Assembly (NCBI RefSeq): GCF_001456355.1
Contig: NZ_CP010271.1
Span: forward strand, 3,224,001 to 3,288,000
Length of the DNA stretch: 64,000 nucleotides
Origin: Mycobacteroides saopaulense
GTDB taxonomy: Bacteria > Actinomycetota > Actinomycetes > Mycobacteriales > Mycobacteriaceae
Reading direction: 5' to 3'
Shown: piece by piece, positions 34,390 to 44,968 of the stretch
Position numbering within the stretch: position 1 is the stretch's first letter
Layout: each line of letters starts with the position of its first letter
Notes under the pieces: model-generated
The model's input: only the letters and a program-made list of their open reading frames with translations
What the model was told of the DNA's origin: nothing
Database searches by the model: none
Program-made: the position numbers and the translations under genes

Positions 34390-36129
34390 GTGAGTCAGGA
34401 TACGAACGCCGCCCCCAAGACCGAATTGCTTCACCCCACCCAGGACGACTTCGCCGAATTCGACGGCGAAACACGTCGCCTGCTCAAGGCAACCGTCGAT
34501 TGGTTCGAGGAGCGCGGGAAAACCCGGCTGCTCCAGGATTACGTCGATAAGGTCTTCTACCAGGACTTCCTGGACTTCGCGGCACGCGAAAAGCTGTTCG
34601 CGACCTTCCTGACCCCCGCCGCCGACGGCGCCGGGCATGCCGACAAGCGCTGGGACACCGCGCGCGTGGCCAAGCTCTCGGAAATCCTCGGCTTCTACGG
34701 CCTCAACTATTGGTACCCGTGGCAGGTCACCGTGCTGGGCCTGGGCCCGGTGTGGCAGAGCGCCAACGCTGATCCGCGCAAGCGCGCCGCCGACCTGCTC
34801 GACGGCGGAGCGGTCGCCGCGTTCGGTCTTTCCGAGCAGGCGCACGGCGCCGACATCTACTCCAGCGACATGGTGCTCACCCCTGTCGAGGGTGGCGGCT
34901 ACAAGGCCTCGGGCCGCAAGTACTACATCGGCAACGGCAACTGCGCCCGCATCGTCTCGGTGTTCGGCCGAGTACAGGGGCGTGACGGCCTGGACCAGTA
35001 CGTCTTCTTCCTCGCCGACAGCGAGCACCCCAACTACACGGTGATCAAGAACGTCGTGCCGTCCCAGATGTACGTGGCCGAGTTCGAGCTCAACGAATAT
35101 CCGGTCAGCGAAGACGACATCCTGCACGTCGGAGCCGACGCGTTCAGCGCGGCGCTCAACACCGTCAACATCGGCAAGTTCAACCTGTGCTTCGGCGGCA
35201 TCGGTTTGTCCACGCACGCGTTCTACGAATCGATCACCCACGCCCACAACAGGATTCTGTACGGCAGCCCGGTGACCAAGTTCGACCATGTGCGCCGCGA
35301 GTTCGTCGACGCCTACGCCCGCCTGCTGGCGATGAAGCTCTTCAGCGAGCGTGCGGTGGACTACTTCCGCACTGCCAGCGCCGAGGATCGTCGCTACCTG
35401 CTGTTCAACCCGGTGACCAAGATGAAAGCCACCACCGAGGCCGAGAAGGTGCTGGCGTTGCTCGCGGACGTCATGTCGGCCAAGGCCTTCGAGGCCGAGA
35501 GCTACACGACCGCCGCCCGGATCGACGTGGCCGGCCTGCCCAAGCTCGAGGGCACCGTCGCGGTCAACCTGGCACTGATCCTCAAGTTCATGCCCGCCTA
35601 TCTGCACGACGCGCAGGACCTGCCGGTTCCCGGCGTTCAGCTGCAGGCCGGCGACGACGAGTTCCTGTTCCAGCAGGGACCGGCCAGCGGCCTGGGCAAG
35701 ATCCGGTTCCACGATTGGCGTAAGCCCTTCGCGGCCAATGCCGACATCCCGAATGTCGCGGCCTTCACCCAGCGCGCGGAGGCACTGGCCACCCTGGTCT
35801 CAAGCGAGCGGGATGCCATCAAGAACGCCGGGCTGGATCTGCAGCTGAGCATCGGCGAGCTGTTCACCCTGGTGGTCTACGGCGGTCTGATCCTGGAGCA
35901 GGCTCAGCTGCGCGGCACGGACTCCGTGTTGATCGACCAGATCTTCGAGTTCCTCAACCGGGATTTCTCGACATACGCGGTGGACCTGCTGGGTAAGCGC
36001 GAGGCCACGGCCACCCAGCGCCAGTGGGCCAAGGACGTGATTTCAGAACCGGTATTCAATTCCGAACGCTTCGACGAGATTTGGAACCGGGTCGAGGCGC
36101 TCTCCGGCACATACGAAATGCAGGCCTAG
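34390..36129 (+). CDS. Acyl-CoA dehydrogenase family protein
   Basis: 579 residues, longer than ordinary medium-chain acyl-CoA dehydrogenases (about 380-400) because of an extended C-terminal part, like very-long-chain or FadE-type mycobacterial members. The N-terminal helical domain is followed by GAVAAFGLSEQAHGADIYSSDM, where FAD contacts lie, and GYKASGRKYYIGNGNCA, FGGIGLSTHAFYESITHAHNR and KEREATATQRQ-like tails. The enzyme introduces a 2,3 double bond in acyl-CoA using FAD. GTG start at 34390. It is a single gene between SDR-like and fprA. Chain length preference cannot be told. Confidence 0.88.
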   Translation: MSQDTNAAPKTELLHPTQDDFAEFDGETRRLLKATVDWFEERGKTRLLQDYVDKVFYQDFLDFAAREKLFATFLTPAADGAGHADKRWDTARVAKLSEILGFYGLNYWYPWQVTVLGLGPVWQSANADPRKRAADLLDGGAVAAFGLSEQAHGADIYSSDMVLTPVEGGGYKASGRKYYIGNGNCARIVSVFGRVQGRDGLDQYVFFLADSEHPNYTVIKNVVPSQMYVAEFELNEYPVSEDDILHVGADAFSAALNTVNIGKFNLCFGGIGLSTHAFYESITHAHNRILYGSPVTKFDHVRREFVDAYARLLAMKLFSERAVDYFRTASAEDRRYLLFNPVTKMKATTEAEKVLALLADVMSAKAFEAESYTTAARIDVAGLPKLEGTVAVNLALILKFMPAYLHDAQDLPVPGVQLQAGDDEFLFQQGPASGLGKIRFHDWRKPFAANADIPNVAAFTQRAEALATLVSSERDAIKNAGLDLQLSIGELFTLVVYGGLILEQAQLRGTDSVLIDQIFEFLNRDFSTYAVDLLGKREATATQRQWAKDVISEPVFNSERFDEIWNRVEALSGTYEMQA

Positions 36130-36274
36130 TCCGCAGGTCTCCCCGCGCACCCTCGAATCCGTCGCTAGCATCGGTGGGGTAACCCGTCCGGACAGGACCG
36201 CGGCCAGCCCCCTGTCGGCCAGCCCATAGCCGACGACAGCCGCTGCCCTGGCGGGCAGATAAGGATGGACGAGG
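36130..36274 (+). promoter_or_regulatory. Structured 5' leader upstream of fprA
   Basis: 145 bp. It contains two perfect hairpins: GTCGGC / GCCGAC (36214-36234) and CTGCCC / GGGCAG (36243-36258), the second immediately before the AAGGA ribosome-binding sequence of fprA. I could not match it to a known riboswitch class (cobalamin, TPP, FMN, SAM and ydaO consensus pieces were looked for by eye). Confidence 0.4.
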
Positions 36275-37624
36275 GTGCGCGCCGTTCACGTCGCCATCGT
36301 CGGTGCGGGGCCCTCGGGCTTCTTCGCCGCCGGATCGCTGCTCAAACACACCGATTTCGACGTGCATGTGGACATGCTCGAAATGCTGCCCACCCCTTGG
36401 GGTTTGGTTCGGTCAGGAGTGGCACCGGATCACCCCAAGATCAAGTCGGTCAGTGCCGTGTTCGAGAAGACGGCAACGCACCCACGCTTCCGATTCTTCG
36501 GAAACATCGAAGTGGGAGCACAGATAACCGCCGAGGAATTGGCGTCTCGCTACGACGCGGTGATCTACGCCGTCGGCGCCCAATCCGACAAGCCCCTGGG
36601 CATCCCGGGCGATCAGCTGCCCGGCTGCATCGCCGCCGTCGACGTCGTGGGCTGGTACAACGCCAACCCCACCTATCAGAGCGTCTCGGTAGACCTCTCC
36701 GGTGAGCGCGCCGTGGTCGTGGGCAACGGCAATGTGGCGCTGGACGTGGCACGCATCCTCGGCATGGATCCGGAGTCGCTGCACACCACCGACATCGCCG
36801 ATCGGGCGCTGGATTCGTTGGACCACAACGCGATCCGTGAAGTGGTGATCATCGGACGGCGGGGGCCGTTGCAGGCCACCTTCACCCCGCTGGAACTGCG
36901 CGAGATGGGTGATCTGCCCGGTGTCGACGTCGTGGTGGACCCGCAAGACCTGGCAGGCATCACCGACGAACAACTGGCGGCCGCGCCCAAACCGACCCGC
37001 ACCAACATCGATACCCTTCGCAAGTTCTCGGAGCGACCACACACCGAGGGACATCGTCGGGTGGTGTTCCAGTTCCGCACGTCCCCCATCGAGCTGCACG
37101 GTGACAACGGGGTCGAATCAATCACTGTGGGCCGCAACGAATTAGTCGAAGAAGACGGCTACGTGGTGGCGCGTGATACCGGTGAGCGCGAAACACTGCC
37201 CACCCATCTGGTGGTGCGTGCCATCGGGTACCGCGGAGTGCCCGTGCCCGGATTGCCCTTCGATTCCCGGCGCGGGGTGATCCTCAACAACGCGGGGCGC
37301 ATCGAGGGACGCGAGAACGAGTACGTGGTCGGCTGGATCAAGCGCGGCCCGGTCGGCGTCATCGGAACCAACAAGAGCGATTCACAGGAGACGGTGGATA
37401 CCTTGCTCGCGGATCTGGCGACCGCCGACCTCGGGGCCGCCCCCGACGTCGCGGCCCTGGAGGAATGGCTCCTGGGCCACGAACCTCACATCGTGTCGCA
37501 GTCCGACTGGCTGACCATCGATTCGCACGAACGGGCCACCGGCGAGCCGCAGGGACGTCCCCGCGTGAAGCTGGAGACGGTGCCCGAGCTGCTGGCCGCG
37601 ACCGGGCGGCACGGCGAGCCATGA
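36275..37624 (+). CDS. fprA: NADPH-ferredoxin/adrenodoxin-like reductase FprA
   Basis: 449 residues, adrenodoxin-reductase type flavoprotein that moves electrons from NADPH to ferredoxin for P450s. Motifs: FAD-binding VAIVGAGPSGFFAAGSLL, LPTPWGLVRSGVAPDHPKIKSV, NADP-binding VVVGNGNVALDVARIL, and the C-terminal GWIKRGPVGVIGTNKSDSQETV. Sequence and location after prfB match Rv3106. GTG 36275 has AAGGA upstream. No ferredoxin or P450 gene lies next to it. Confidence 0.95.
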   Translation: MRAVHVAIVGAGPSGFFAAGSLLKHTDFDVHVDMLEMLPTPWGLVRSGVAPDHPKIKSVSAVFEKTATHPRFRFFGNIEVGAQITAEELASRYDAVIYAVGAQSDKPLGIPGDQLPGCIAAVDVVGWYNANPTYQSVSVDLSGERAVVVGNGNVALDVARILGMDPESLHTTDIADRALDSLDHNAIREVVIIGRRGPLQATFTPLELREMGDLPGVDVVVDPQDLAGITDEQLAAAPKPTRTNIDTLRKFSERPHTEGHRRVVFQFRTSPIELHGDNGVESITVGRNELVEEDGYVVARDTGERETLPTHLVVRAIGYRGVPVPGLPFDSRRGVILNNAGRIEGRENEYVVGWIKRGPVGVIGTNKSDSQETVDTLLADLATADLGAAPDVAALEEWLLGHEPHIVSQSDWLTIDSHERATGEPQGRPRVKLETVPELLAATGRHGEP

Positions 37625-37652
37625 TGTCGGCCCTCACACAAGCGGCTCATCC

Positions 37653-38138
37653 ATGACCGTCCACATCGTGGTGTCGCAGGTGATGCCGGCCAGCTGTGAG
37701 CGGACATTCGACCTGATCCACGATTACGGCCGACGGCTCGAGTGGGACACCCTGCTGCGCCGCGCGTATGTCGAGGGTGGCTCCGACATAGGCGTCGGCA
37801 CGGTCGCTGTGTGCACCGCGCGCCGGATCCTGGGCGGATACTCGTTTCGCACCCGATACGTCACGTTCAAACCGCCGCATCTGGCCGCGATCAAACTCGA
37901 ATCCAAACCACCGTTCTTCACCAAGTGGGCTGCCTCGCTGCGCCACGAACCGATCGACAGCGATGACACCGACGCTTCGGCGGACCACCGGGAGGACATG
38001 TCGCTGGCGACGTACACAATGACCTTCACCTGTAGACCGGCGGTCATCGAGCCCATCGCGGAGCGAATGTTCAAGCGCGAGAACGAGAAACGGCTGGCCG
38101 CGTTGGCGAACCACCTACAGCGGGACAAGGAGCGCTGA
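37653..38138 (+). CDS. SRPBCC (START-like) family protein
   Basis: 161 residues. The fold is suggested by the N-terminal VHIVVSQVMPASCERTFDLIHDYGRRLEWDTLLR, a pattern of Bet v1/polyketide cyclase-like proteins that bind small hydrophobic ligands, and by the C-terminal helix ERMFKRENEKRLAALANHL. It starts 28 bp after fprA and is co-directional. No catalytic residues identified. It may bind a lipid or act as a cofactor for a neighbouring monooxygenase. Confidence 0.75.
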   Translation: MTVHIVVSQVMPASCERTFDLIHDYGRRLEWDTLLRRAYVEGGSDIGVGTVAVCTARRILGGYSFRTRYVTFKPPHLAAIKLESKPPFFTKWAASLRHEPIDSDDTDASADHREDMSLATYTMTFTCRPAVIEPIAERMFKRENEKRLAALANHLQRDKER

Positions 38139-38210
38139 CCCGCACGACCCGGCCTTAATGTTTCCTTATAATTCTCTTATTTTACTTATTTTTCGGGTAG
38201 CTTCGTCTTC

Positions 38211-39682
<1,472 letters not shown>

Positions 39683-39704
<22 letters not shown>

Positions 39705-40198
39705 TACCGCGGCGGTGGCTCGTGCTTCTTGGCGGGATCGTCGGTGGAGAACGGTCCCTCGACAGGTCCGGGAGGTGGCGCGGCGGGAGGCACCGGATCG
39801 ATGTTCTCGATGGGCGGAGGACCACTCGGGTATCCGGGCCCACCCGGATACTGCTGCGGCGTGGGGCCGGGCAGCGGCGCCAGCAGTATGTTCCAGCGAT
39901 CGGGGTTCTTCGGTGGGTACAGGACGGGGATCAGATCACCGAGACGTGGCCAGTCGTTGACGTCGCGCACGATCTGCCGATAGGTGATGTATTCGGCCAC
40001 CGTTGGACCATTGAGCGCACCGGTGATTGTGACCAGCTGCTCGCCCGTCACCCCCTCCGGCCGGGGGCTGACCCCCGTCACCAACAGGGTCCCTTCCACG
40101 GCATTCATGCCGGGTTGAGCTTGCCGACCGCGTCTCATCTGCGTGATGACGAAGACGAGCGAGCCGCCGATCAGCAGTAGCACCAAGAATTCCCACAC
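39683..40198 (-). CDS. Single-pass membrane protein with Pro-rich C-terminus, function unknown
   Basis: 171 residues from GTG 40198. A membrane helix opens the protein (VWEFLVLLLIGGSLVFVITQM), followed by a globular segment (EGTLLVTGVSPR, EGVTGEQLVTITG, YRQIVRDVNDWPRLGDLIPVLY, PDRWNIL) and a Pro/Gly-rich tail (PGPTPQQYPGGPGYPSG...). The start in the 40204-40264 region would overlap the divergent hisN start, so the shorter form is chosen. Its stop overlaps the stop of the plus-strand monooxygenase by 22 bp. Likely envelope-associated. Confidence 0.72.
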
Positions 40199-40221
40199 AC
40201 TGACATGGTAGGACTGCAGGC

Positions 40222-41013
40222 ATGACGCCCACCGTGTCCTTGCGCGAAGACCGTCGGCTGGCACTCGAATTGGCCGATGCCGCCGACGAAATCACCACGT
40301 CGCGCTTCGGAGCGCTGGATCTGCGAGTGGACACCAAGCCCGATCTGACCCCGGTGACCGACGCGGACACCTCGGTGGAATCGGTCCTGCGCTCACTGCT
40401 GCACCGCTCGCGTCCGGCGGACTCGGTGCTCGGCGAAGAGTACGGCGGCGAAGCCACGTTCACCGGCAGGCAATGGGTCATCGATCCCATCGACGGCACC
40501 AAGAATTTCGCACGCGGCGTCCCAGTCTGGGCCACACTCATCGCGCTGCTTGAGGACGGCGTGCCCGTCGTCGGCGTCATCAGCGCCCCCGCACTCTCCC
40601 GCCGGTGGTGGGCGGCGGCTGGGCTCGGCGCGCACAGCCGTGTCGGCTCCGGCGAGGATCGGCCGATACACGTCTCCGGCGTGGACCGGCTGGGAGCATC
40701 GAGCCTGTCGTTCTCCAGCATCTCGGGCTGGGCCGACCGCGGGATACGCGACCGATTCCTCGACCTGACCGACACGGTGTGGCGTGTGCGGGGGTTCGGC
40801 GACTTCTTCTCCTACTGCCTGCTGGCCGAGGGCGCGGTCGATATCGCCGCCGAGCCCGAGGTCTCGCTGTGGGATCTGGCGCCGCTGGACATCCTGGTGC
40901 GTGAGGCCGGTGGCCGGTTCACGAATCTGGCCGGTGAGCTCGGCCCACATGGCGGCAGCGCAGTAGCCACCAATGGATTGCTGCACGACGAGGTGCTCAA
41001 GGCCCTCGCCTAA
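40222..41013 (+). CDS. hisN: Histidinol-phosphatase, inositol monophosphatase family
   Basis: 263 residues. Metal-binding motifs: GEEYGG (first Asp/Glu site) and the IMPase box [15 protein letters not shown]; the C-terminal [15 protein letters not shown] supplies the second Asp. The sequence is collinear with HisN of M. tuberculosis (Rv3137), which dephosphorylates histidinol-phosphate in histidine synthesis. ATG 40222 lies 23 bp from a divergent gene. Confidence 0.93.
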   Translation: MTPTVSLREDRRLALELADAADEITTSRFGALDLRVDTKPDLTPVTDADTSVESVLRSLLHRSRPADSVLGEEYGGEATFTGRQWVIDPIDGTKNFARGVPVWATLIALLEDGVPVVGVISAPALSRRWWAAAGLGAHSRVGSGEDRPIHVSGVDRLGASSLSFSSISGWADRGIRDRFLDLTDTVWRVRGFGDFFSYCLLAEGAVDIAAEPEVSLWDLAPLDILVREAGGRFTNLAGELGPHGGSAVATNGLLHDEVLKALA

Positions 41014-41248
41014 CGCGCCCCGACACCACCTGCTTCGCGCTCCCTCGCGCGAGGCAGACGTCAAAGCGCGCGCGTCTTGCCGGCGTGTCGAGGACATTTT
41101 CGTCTGCTCGTGGGCATTACCGGGGGTGTGACATGTACCTCGTTTTGTAAGGATCTTACCGCTTAGTAAGATACGGTTCTTACTTCGGAGTAAGGTAACG
41201 ACCAGATACTCCGGCAGAACCCCTTTGACCCCAGAAACGGCTGGTGAC
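41014..41248. promoter_or_regulatory. Intergenic control region of fadE24 with repeated GTAAG/CTTAC half-sites
   Basis: 235 bp between hisN and fadE24. Three dyads lie in a row: GTAAGGATCTTAC (41147-41159), CTTAGTAAG (41162-41170) and CTTACTTCGGAGTAAG, a perfect 6-bp inverted repeat with a TCGG centre (41179-41194). This looks like a cooperative operator array; no -35/-10 was obvious. It does not match a KstR-type site (TnnAACnnGTTnnA). Confidence 0.55.
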
Positions 41249-42652
41249 ATGACCAACACGTTGACTCCGCGCGACGAGAAAAAGGCCGCCAAGAGCAAGA
41301 GCCTGGCGAAGCACGAGACCGGCGTCGGCCTCCAGAAGCACAAGCGTGGCGCGATCGACATCCTCATCGCGGTGCTGACCCCGATCGCGGGCTCGGAGCT
41401 GCTGGACAAGTACAACCTGCGCGGAGCCTTCAACAAGGGCATCTTCGAGACCACGAAGGGTCTGTTCACCACCCTCGGCGTTGCCAACCGCACCTTCAAG
41501 AAGGTGACCGGCAGCAAGGGCGGACCCAAGCGCCTCGACAAGGCGAACGCCGACTACTTCGACCTCAACCCCGAGGACGAGCAGAAGATGATCGCCGACA
41601 CGGTGAAGGAATTCGCCGTCGAGGTCATCCGCCCGGCCGCCTACGAGTCGGACAAGAACAAGACCTACCCCGCCGACCTGCTGAGCAAGGTGGCCGAGCT
41701 GGGCGTCACCGCCATCAACATCCCCGAGGATTTCGACGGCATCGCCTCACAGCGCTCCACTGTCACCAATTCACTTGTCGCCGAGGCGCTTTCGTACGGC
41801 GACATGGGCCTGGCCCTGCCGATCCTGGCCCCCTCGGGTGTGGCCAGCGCGCTGACCAACTGGGGCAGCGCCGACCAGCAGGCCACCTACCTCAAGGAGT
41901 TCGCGGGCGAGAACGTGCCGCAGGCCTCGGTCGTGATCGCCGAGCCGCAGGCCCTCTTCGATCCCTTCAGCCTCAAGACCACGGCCACCCGCACCCCCAG
42001 CGGATTCCGCCTCAACGGCACCAAGTCGCTGGTCCCGGCCGCCGCGCAGGCCGAGCTGTTCATCGTGGCCGCCAACTACAACGGCCGCCCGACGCTGTTC
42101 ATCGTCGAGTCCGGCACCGAGGGCATCACCGTCGAGGAGGACCCGAGCATGGGCATCCGCGGCGCGGCGCTGGGCCGGTTGAACCTCAACAACGTCGCAG
42201 TTCCCGCCGCCAACATCCTCGGCGAGGACGGCGCGGGCGAGTCGGACTACTCCGAGGCCGTCGCCCTCGCCCGTCTGGGTTGGGCGTCGCTCGCGGTCGG
42301 CACCGGCCAGGCCGTGCTCGATTACGTCATCCCCTACGTGAAGCAGCGTGAGGCGTTCGGCGAACCCATCGCCCGCCGCCAGGCCGTTGCCTTCATGTGC
42401 GCCAACATCGCGATCGAGCTCGACGGCCTGCGGCTGGTCACCCTCCGCGGCGCCTCGCGTGCCGAGCAGGGCCTGCCGTTCATCCGTGAGGCAGCGCTGG
42501 CCCGCAAGCTCGCCACCGACAAGGGCATGCAGATCGGCCTCGACGGCGTGCAGTTGCTTGGCGGCCACGGCTTCACCAAGGAGCACCCGGTGGAGCGGTG
42601 GTACCGCAACCTGCGCGCCATCGGTGTCGCCGAAGGTGTCGTCGTCCTCTAG
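41249..42652 (+). CDS. fadE24: Acyl-CoA dehydrogenase FadE24
   Basis: 467 residues. An N-terminal extension rich in Lys (KAAKSKSLAKHETGVGLQKHKRG) precedes the dehydrogenase domain. FAD/active-site regions: NIPEDFDGIASQ, SVVIAEPQALFDPFSLKTTATRTPSGFRLNGTKSLV and the C-terminal LLGGHGFTKEHPVERWYRNLRAIG. ATG 41249 is chosen; a TTG start eight codons earlier also is open. It is paired with fadE23, as in M. tuberculosis (Rv3139-Rv3140), so the two probably form a heteromeric complex of the FadE type. Confidence 0.93.
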   Translation: MTNTLTPRDEKKAAKSKSLAKHETGVGLQKHKRGAIDILIAVLTPIAGSELLDKYNLRGAFNKGIFETTKGLFTTLGVANRTFKKVTGSKGGPKRLDKANADYFDLNPEDEQKMIADTVKEFAVEVIRPAAYESDKNKTYPADLLSKVAELGVTAINIPEDFDGIASQRSTVTNSLVAEALSYGDMGLALPILAPSGVASALTNWGSADQQATYLKEFAGENVPQASVVIAEPQALFDPFSLKTTATRTPSGFRLNGTKSLVPAAAQAELFIVAANYNGRPTLFIVESGTEGITVEEDPSMGIRGAALGRLNLNNVAVPAANILGEDGAGESDYSEAVALARLGWASLAVGTGQAVLDYVIPYVKQREAFGEPIARRQAVAFMCANIAIELDGLRLVTLRGASRAEQGLPFIREAALARKLATDKGMQIGLDGVQLLGGHGFTKEHPVERWYRNLRAIGVAEGVVVL

Positions 42653-42685
42653 CCCCTGGCCTACCTACTAACCGAAAGTCTTTCC

Positions 42686-43897
42686 ATGGCAATCAATTTG
42701 GAACTCCCCAAGAAGTTGCAGGCCGTTCAGGAGAAGGGGCACCAGGGCGCTGCCGAGCTGGTGCGGCCGATCTCTCGCAAGTACGACCTGGCCGAGCACA
42801 CCTACCCCGTCGAACTGGACACCCTGGAGACGCTGTTCGCCGGCGTCACCGCAGCCGGGACGTTTGCCTTCGCCGGCGCCGAGGCCTTCCGCGCCGAGGA
42901 GAACACCGAGAAGCAGAACGTCAACGGCGCCAACATGTCCGCGCTGCTCAACGCCCTCGAAATGAGCTGGGGCGACTGCGGCCTGCTGCTGACCATCCCC
43001 TTCCAGGGCCTGGGCAACGCCGCCGTATCGAGCGTGACGACCAAGGAAGACGCCGACAAGTTCGGCAAGGTGTGGGCCGCCATGGCCATCACCGAGCCCG
43101 GTTTCGGGTCGGACTCCGCCGCGGTCACCACCACCGCAAAGCTCGACGGTGACGAGTACGTGATCAACGGCGAAAAGATCTTCGTCACCGCGGGTTCACG
43201 CGCCACCCACATCGTGGTGTGGGCCACGCTGGACAAAACCAAGGGCCGTCCCGCCATCAAGTCCTTCCTGGTGCCGCGCGAGCACCCCGGAGTGACGATC
43301 GAGCGTCTCGAGGAGAAGCTCGGCATCAAGGCATCCGACACCGCGGTCATCCGCTTCGACAATGCCCGGATCCCCAAGGACTACATCCTGTCCGACCCGG
43401 AGATCAACACCGAAAAGGGCTTCGGCGGTGTGATGAGCACCTTCGACAACACCCGTCCGATCGTGGCGGCCATGGCCGTGGGCGTGTCGCGGGCCTCGCT
43501 GGAGGAACTGCGCAAGATCCTCGAAGACGCGGGCATCGAGATCTCCTACGACCGGCCGGCGCACGCTCAGCACGCGGCCGCCGCCGAGTTCCTGCGCATG
43601 GAAGCCGACTGGGAGTCGTCGTACCTGCTGACCCTGCGCAGCGCATGGCAGGCCGACAACAACATCCCCAACTCGATGGAAGCGTCGATGGCCAAGGCCA
43701 AGGCCGGCCGCGTCGGCAGCGACGTCACCCTCAAGGCCGTCGAGATGGCCGGTACCACCGGCTATTCCGAGCGCACCCTATTGGAGAAGTGGGGCCGCGA
43801 TTCGAAGATCCTGGACATCTTCGAGGGCACCCAGCAGATTCAGCAGTTGGTGGTCGCCCGCCGTCTGCTGGGGCTGAGCTCCGCAGAACTCAAGTGA
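42686..43897 (+). CDS. fadE23: Acyl-CoA dehydrogenase FadE23
   Basis: 403 residues. Signature ITEPGFGSDSAAVTT and DEYVINGEKIFVTAGSRATHIVVWA mark the FAD/acyl-binding region; KWGRDSKILDIFEGTQQIQQL forms the C-terminal helix with the conserved Glu-Gly-Thr. It starts 33 bp after fadE24 and shares its regulation. Mycobacterial FadE pairs are typically alpha2beta2 heterotetramers acting on CoA-linked lipid side chains; the substrate of this pair is not defined by sequence. Confidence 0.93.
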   Translation: MAINLELPKKLQAVQEKGHQGAAELVRPISRKYDLAEHTYPVELDTLETLFAGVTAAGTFAFAGAEAFRAEENTEKQNVNGANMSALLNALEMSWGDCGLLLTIPFQGLGNAAVSSVTTKEDADKFGKVWAAMAITEPGFGSDSAAVTTTAKLDGDEYVINGEKIFVTAGSRATHIVVWATLDKTKGRPAIKSFLVPREHPGVTIERLEEKLGIKASDTAVIRFDNARIPKDYILSDPEINTEKGFGGVMSTFDNTRPIVAAMAVGVSRASLEELRKILEDAGIEISYDRPAHAQHAAAAEFLRMEADWESSYLLTLRSAWQADNNIPNSMEASMAKAKAGRVGSDVTLKAVEMAGTTGYSERTLLEKWGRDSKILDIFEGTQQIQQLVVARRLLGLSSAELK

Positions 43898-43916
43898 TGC
43901 ACTGATCAAGATCCAT

Positions 43917-43951
43917 TGCGGCCCTTCCGGGATTCATCCGGAGGGGCCGCA
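43917..43951 (+). terminator. Intrinsic-type terminator after fadE23
   Basis: TGCGGCCCTTCCGG and CCGGAGGGGCCGCA pair over 14 positions with one G-T wobble, around a 7-base loop. It begins 20 bp past the fadE23 stop. Confidence 0.7.
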
Positions 43952-44042
43952 GTGGATTTCTACGAGCCAGCTGAGCGAAGCCTGGCAAAGCCAGCTAAGC
44001 TCCCGTTTCTATCGACGTGATACTTCATCTTGTGGAGGACAT

Positions 44043-44543
44043 ATGTGGGTTCGGTCAGGTCTGCTTGCCACGGCGAGCTGTTCTCTCATCGCATTCGGCG
44101 CCGGCGTGCCGGCCGCCAACGCCGATGAGTCGACCTGCGCTGCCATCGACCAGATGTCGAAGGCAGTCGACGATCCAGCCAACAACGGCCCGATCGTCAC
44201 CGAGGCCCTGATGTATCTGCGCGCCGACAATCCCGCCTACTCCGGCCTGGACCGTCAGGTCGAGGCCGTCGGCCAAGCCCGCGACATGTGGGGACGCGTC
44301 AACGACGGCGTCCGCGCCAACCTAGACGGTGTCACCGAGCCGGGTGCGCGCCAACAGCTCACCGCTTACGCCGACGGGCTTACCGGCGCCTACGACCTCT
44401 CCGGGACCTGGCTGGCCGCCACCCCCGAGGTGCGCTCCTCCCCCGAGATCGTCGATCGCGGCGCCGCGGTCGGCGGACTGTTGTTCGACGGCGTCAACAA
44501 CTTCCACGTGCTGGCCAACATCTGCAACGGAGGCGCGCGCTAG
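44043..44543 (+). CDS. Secreted protein, function unknown
   Basis: 166 residues with a signal peptide (LLATASCSLIAFGAGVPAANA, cleavage after about residue 27). The mature part is alanine-rich and probably helical, with two cysteines (STCAAID near the start and ANICNGG at the end) likely to form a disulfide. GGAGG precedes ATG 44043. Such short helical, disulfide-stapled exported proteins are common in mycobacteria and unassigned. Confidence 0.75.
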   Translation: MWVRSGLLATASCSLIAFGAGVPAANADESTCAAIDQMSKAVDDPANNGPIVTEALMYLRADNPAYSGLDRQVEAVGQARDMWGRVNDGVRANLDGVTEPGARQQLTAYADGLTGAYDLSGTWLAATPEVRSSPEIVDRGAAVGGLLFDGVNNFHVLANICNGGAR

Positions 44544-44545
44544 GC

Positions 44546-44968
44546 GTGCGACTCGACCCCGCCGACGCACGCGGCCGCTTCCACGAGGCGGCAGTGGCAC
44601 GGCTGGCAACGGTCAACGAATCCGGTGCGCCGCACCTGGTTCCAGTGACCTTCGCCATCGCCGACGACGTCATCTGCTGGGCGGTTGATCACAAACCGAA
44701 GTCACACAACGACTTACAACGCCTACGGAACATCACCACGAATCCCGCGGTGAGTTTCCTGGCAGATCACTACGACGAGGACTGGGCCACGCTGTGGTGG
44801 GCGCGCGCCGACGGCATCGCGCGCGTGCTCCATGCACCCGACCCCACATGGATCACCCTGCTGGCCAACAAATATCGGCAGTATCGCCAGACGCCGCCGA
44901 CGGGACCCATGGTGCTGACCGACGTGTCCCGCTGGAGCGGATGGGCGGCCTCGCCTACTCGGGCCTGA
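44546..44968 (+). CDS. PPOX-class F420-dependent oxidoreductase
   Basis: 140 residues of the split-barrel flavin/deazaflavin reductase fold (TIGR03668-like). Seen: FHEAAVARLATVNESGAPHLVPVTFAI, RLRNITTNPAVSFLADHYDEDWATLWW, typical of F420-binding PPOX proteins. GTG 44546 follows the previous stop by 2 bp, so the genes are coupled. Its stop overlaps the acyl-CoA synthetase stop by 14 bp. Substrate not known. Confidence 0.8.
   Translation: MRLDPADARGRFHEAAVARLATVNESGAPHLVPVTFAIADDVICWAVDHKPKSHNDLQRLRNITTNPAVSFLADHYDEDWATLWWARADGIARVLHAPDPTWITLLANKYRQYRQTPPTGPMVLTDVSRWSGWAASPTRA

Noticed and set aside
34291..35712. Long open frame on the minus strand opposite the acyl-CoA dehydrogenase
   Set aside because: It is antisense to a clear enzyme gene, has low-complexity Val/Glu/Leu composition caused by codon bias of the plus strand and no family resemblance.
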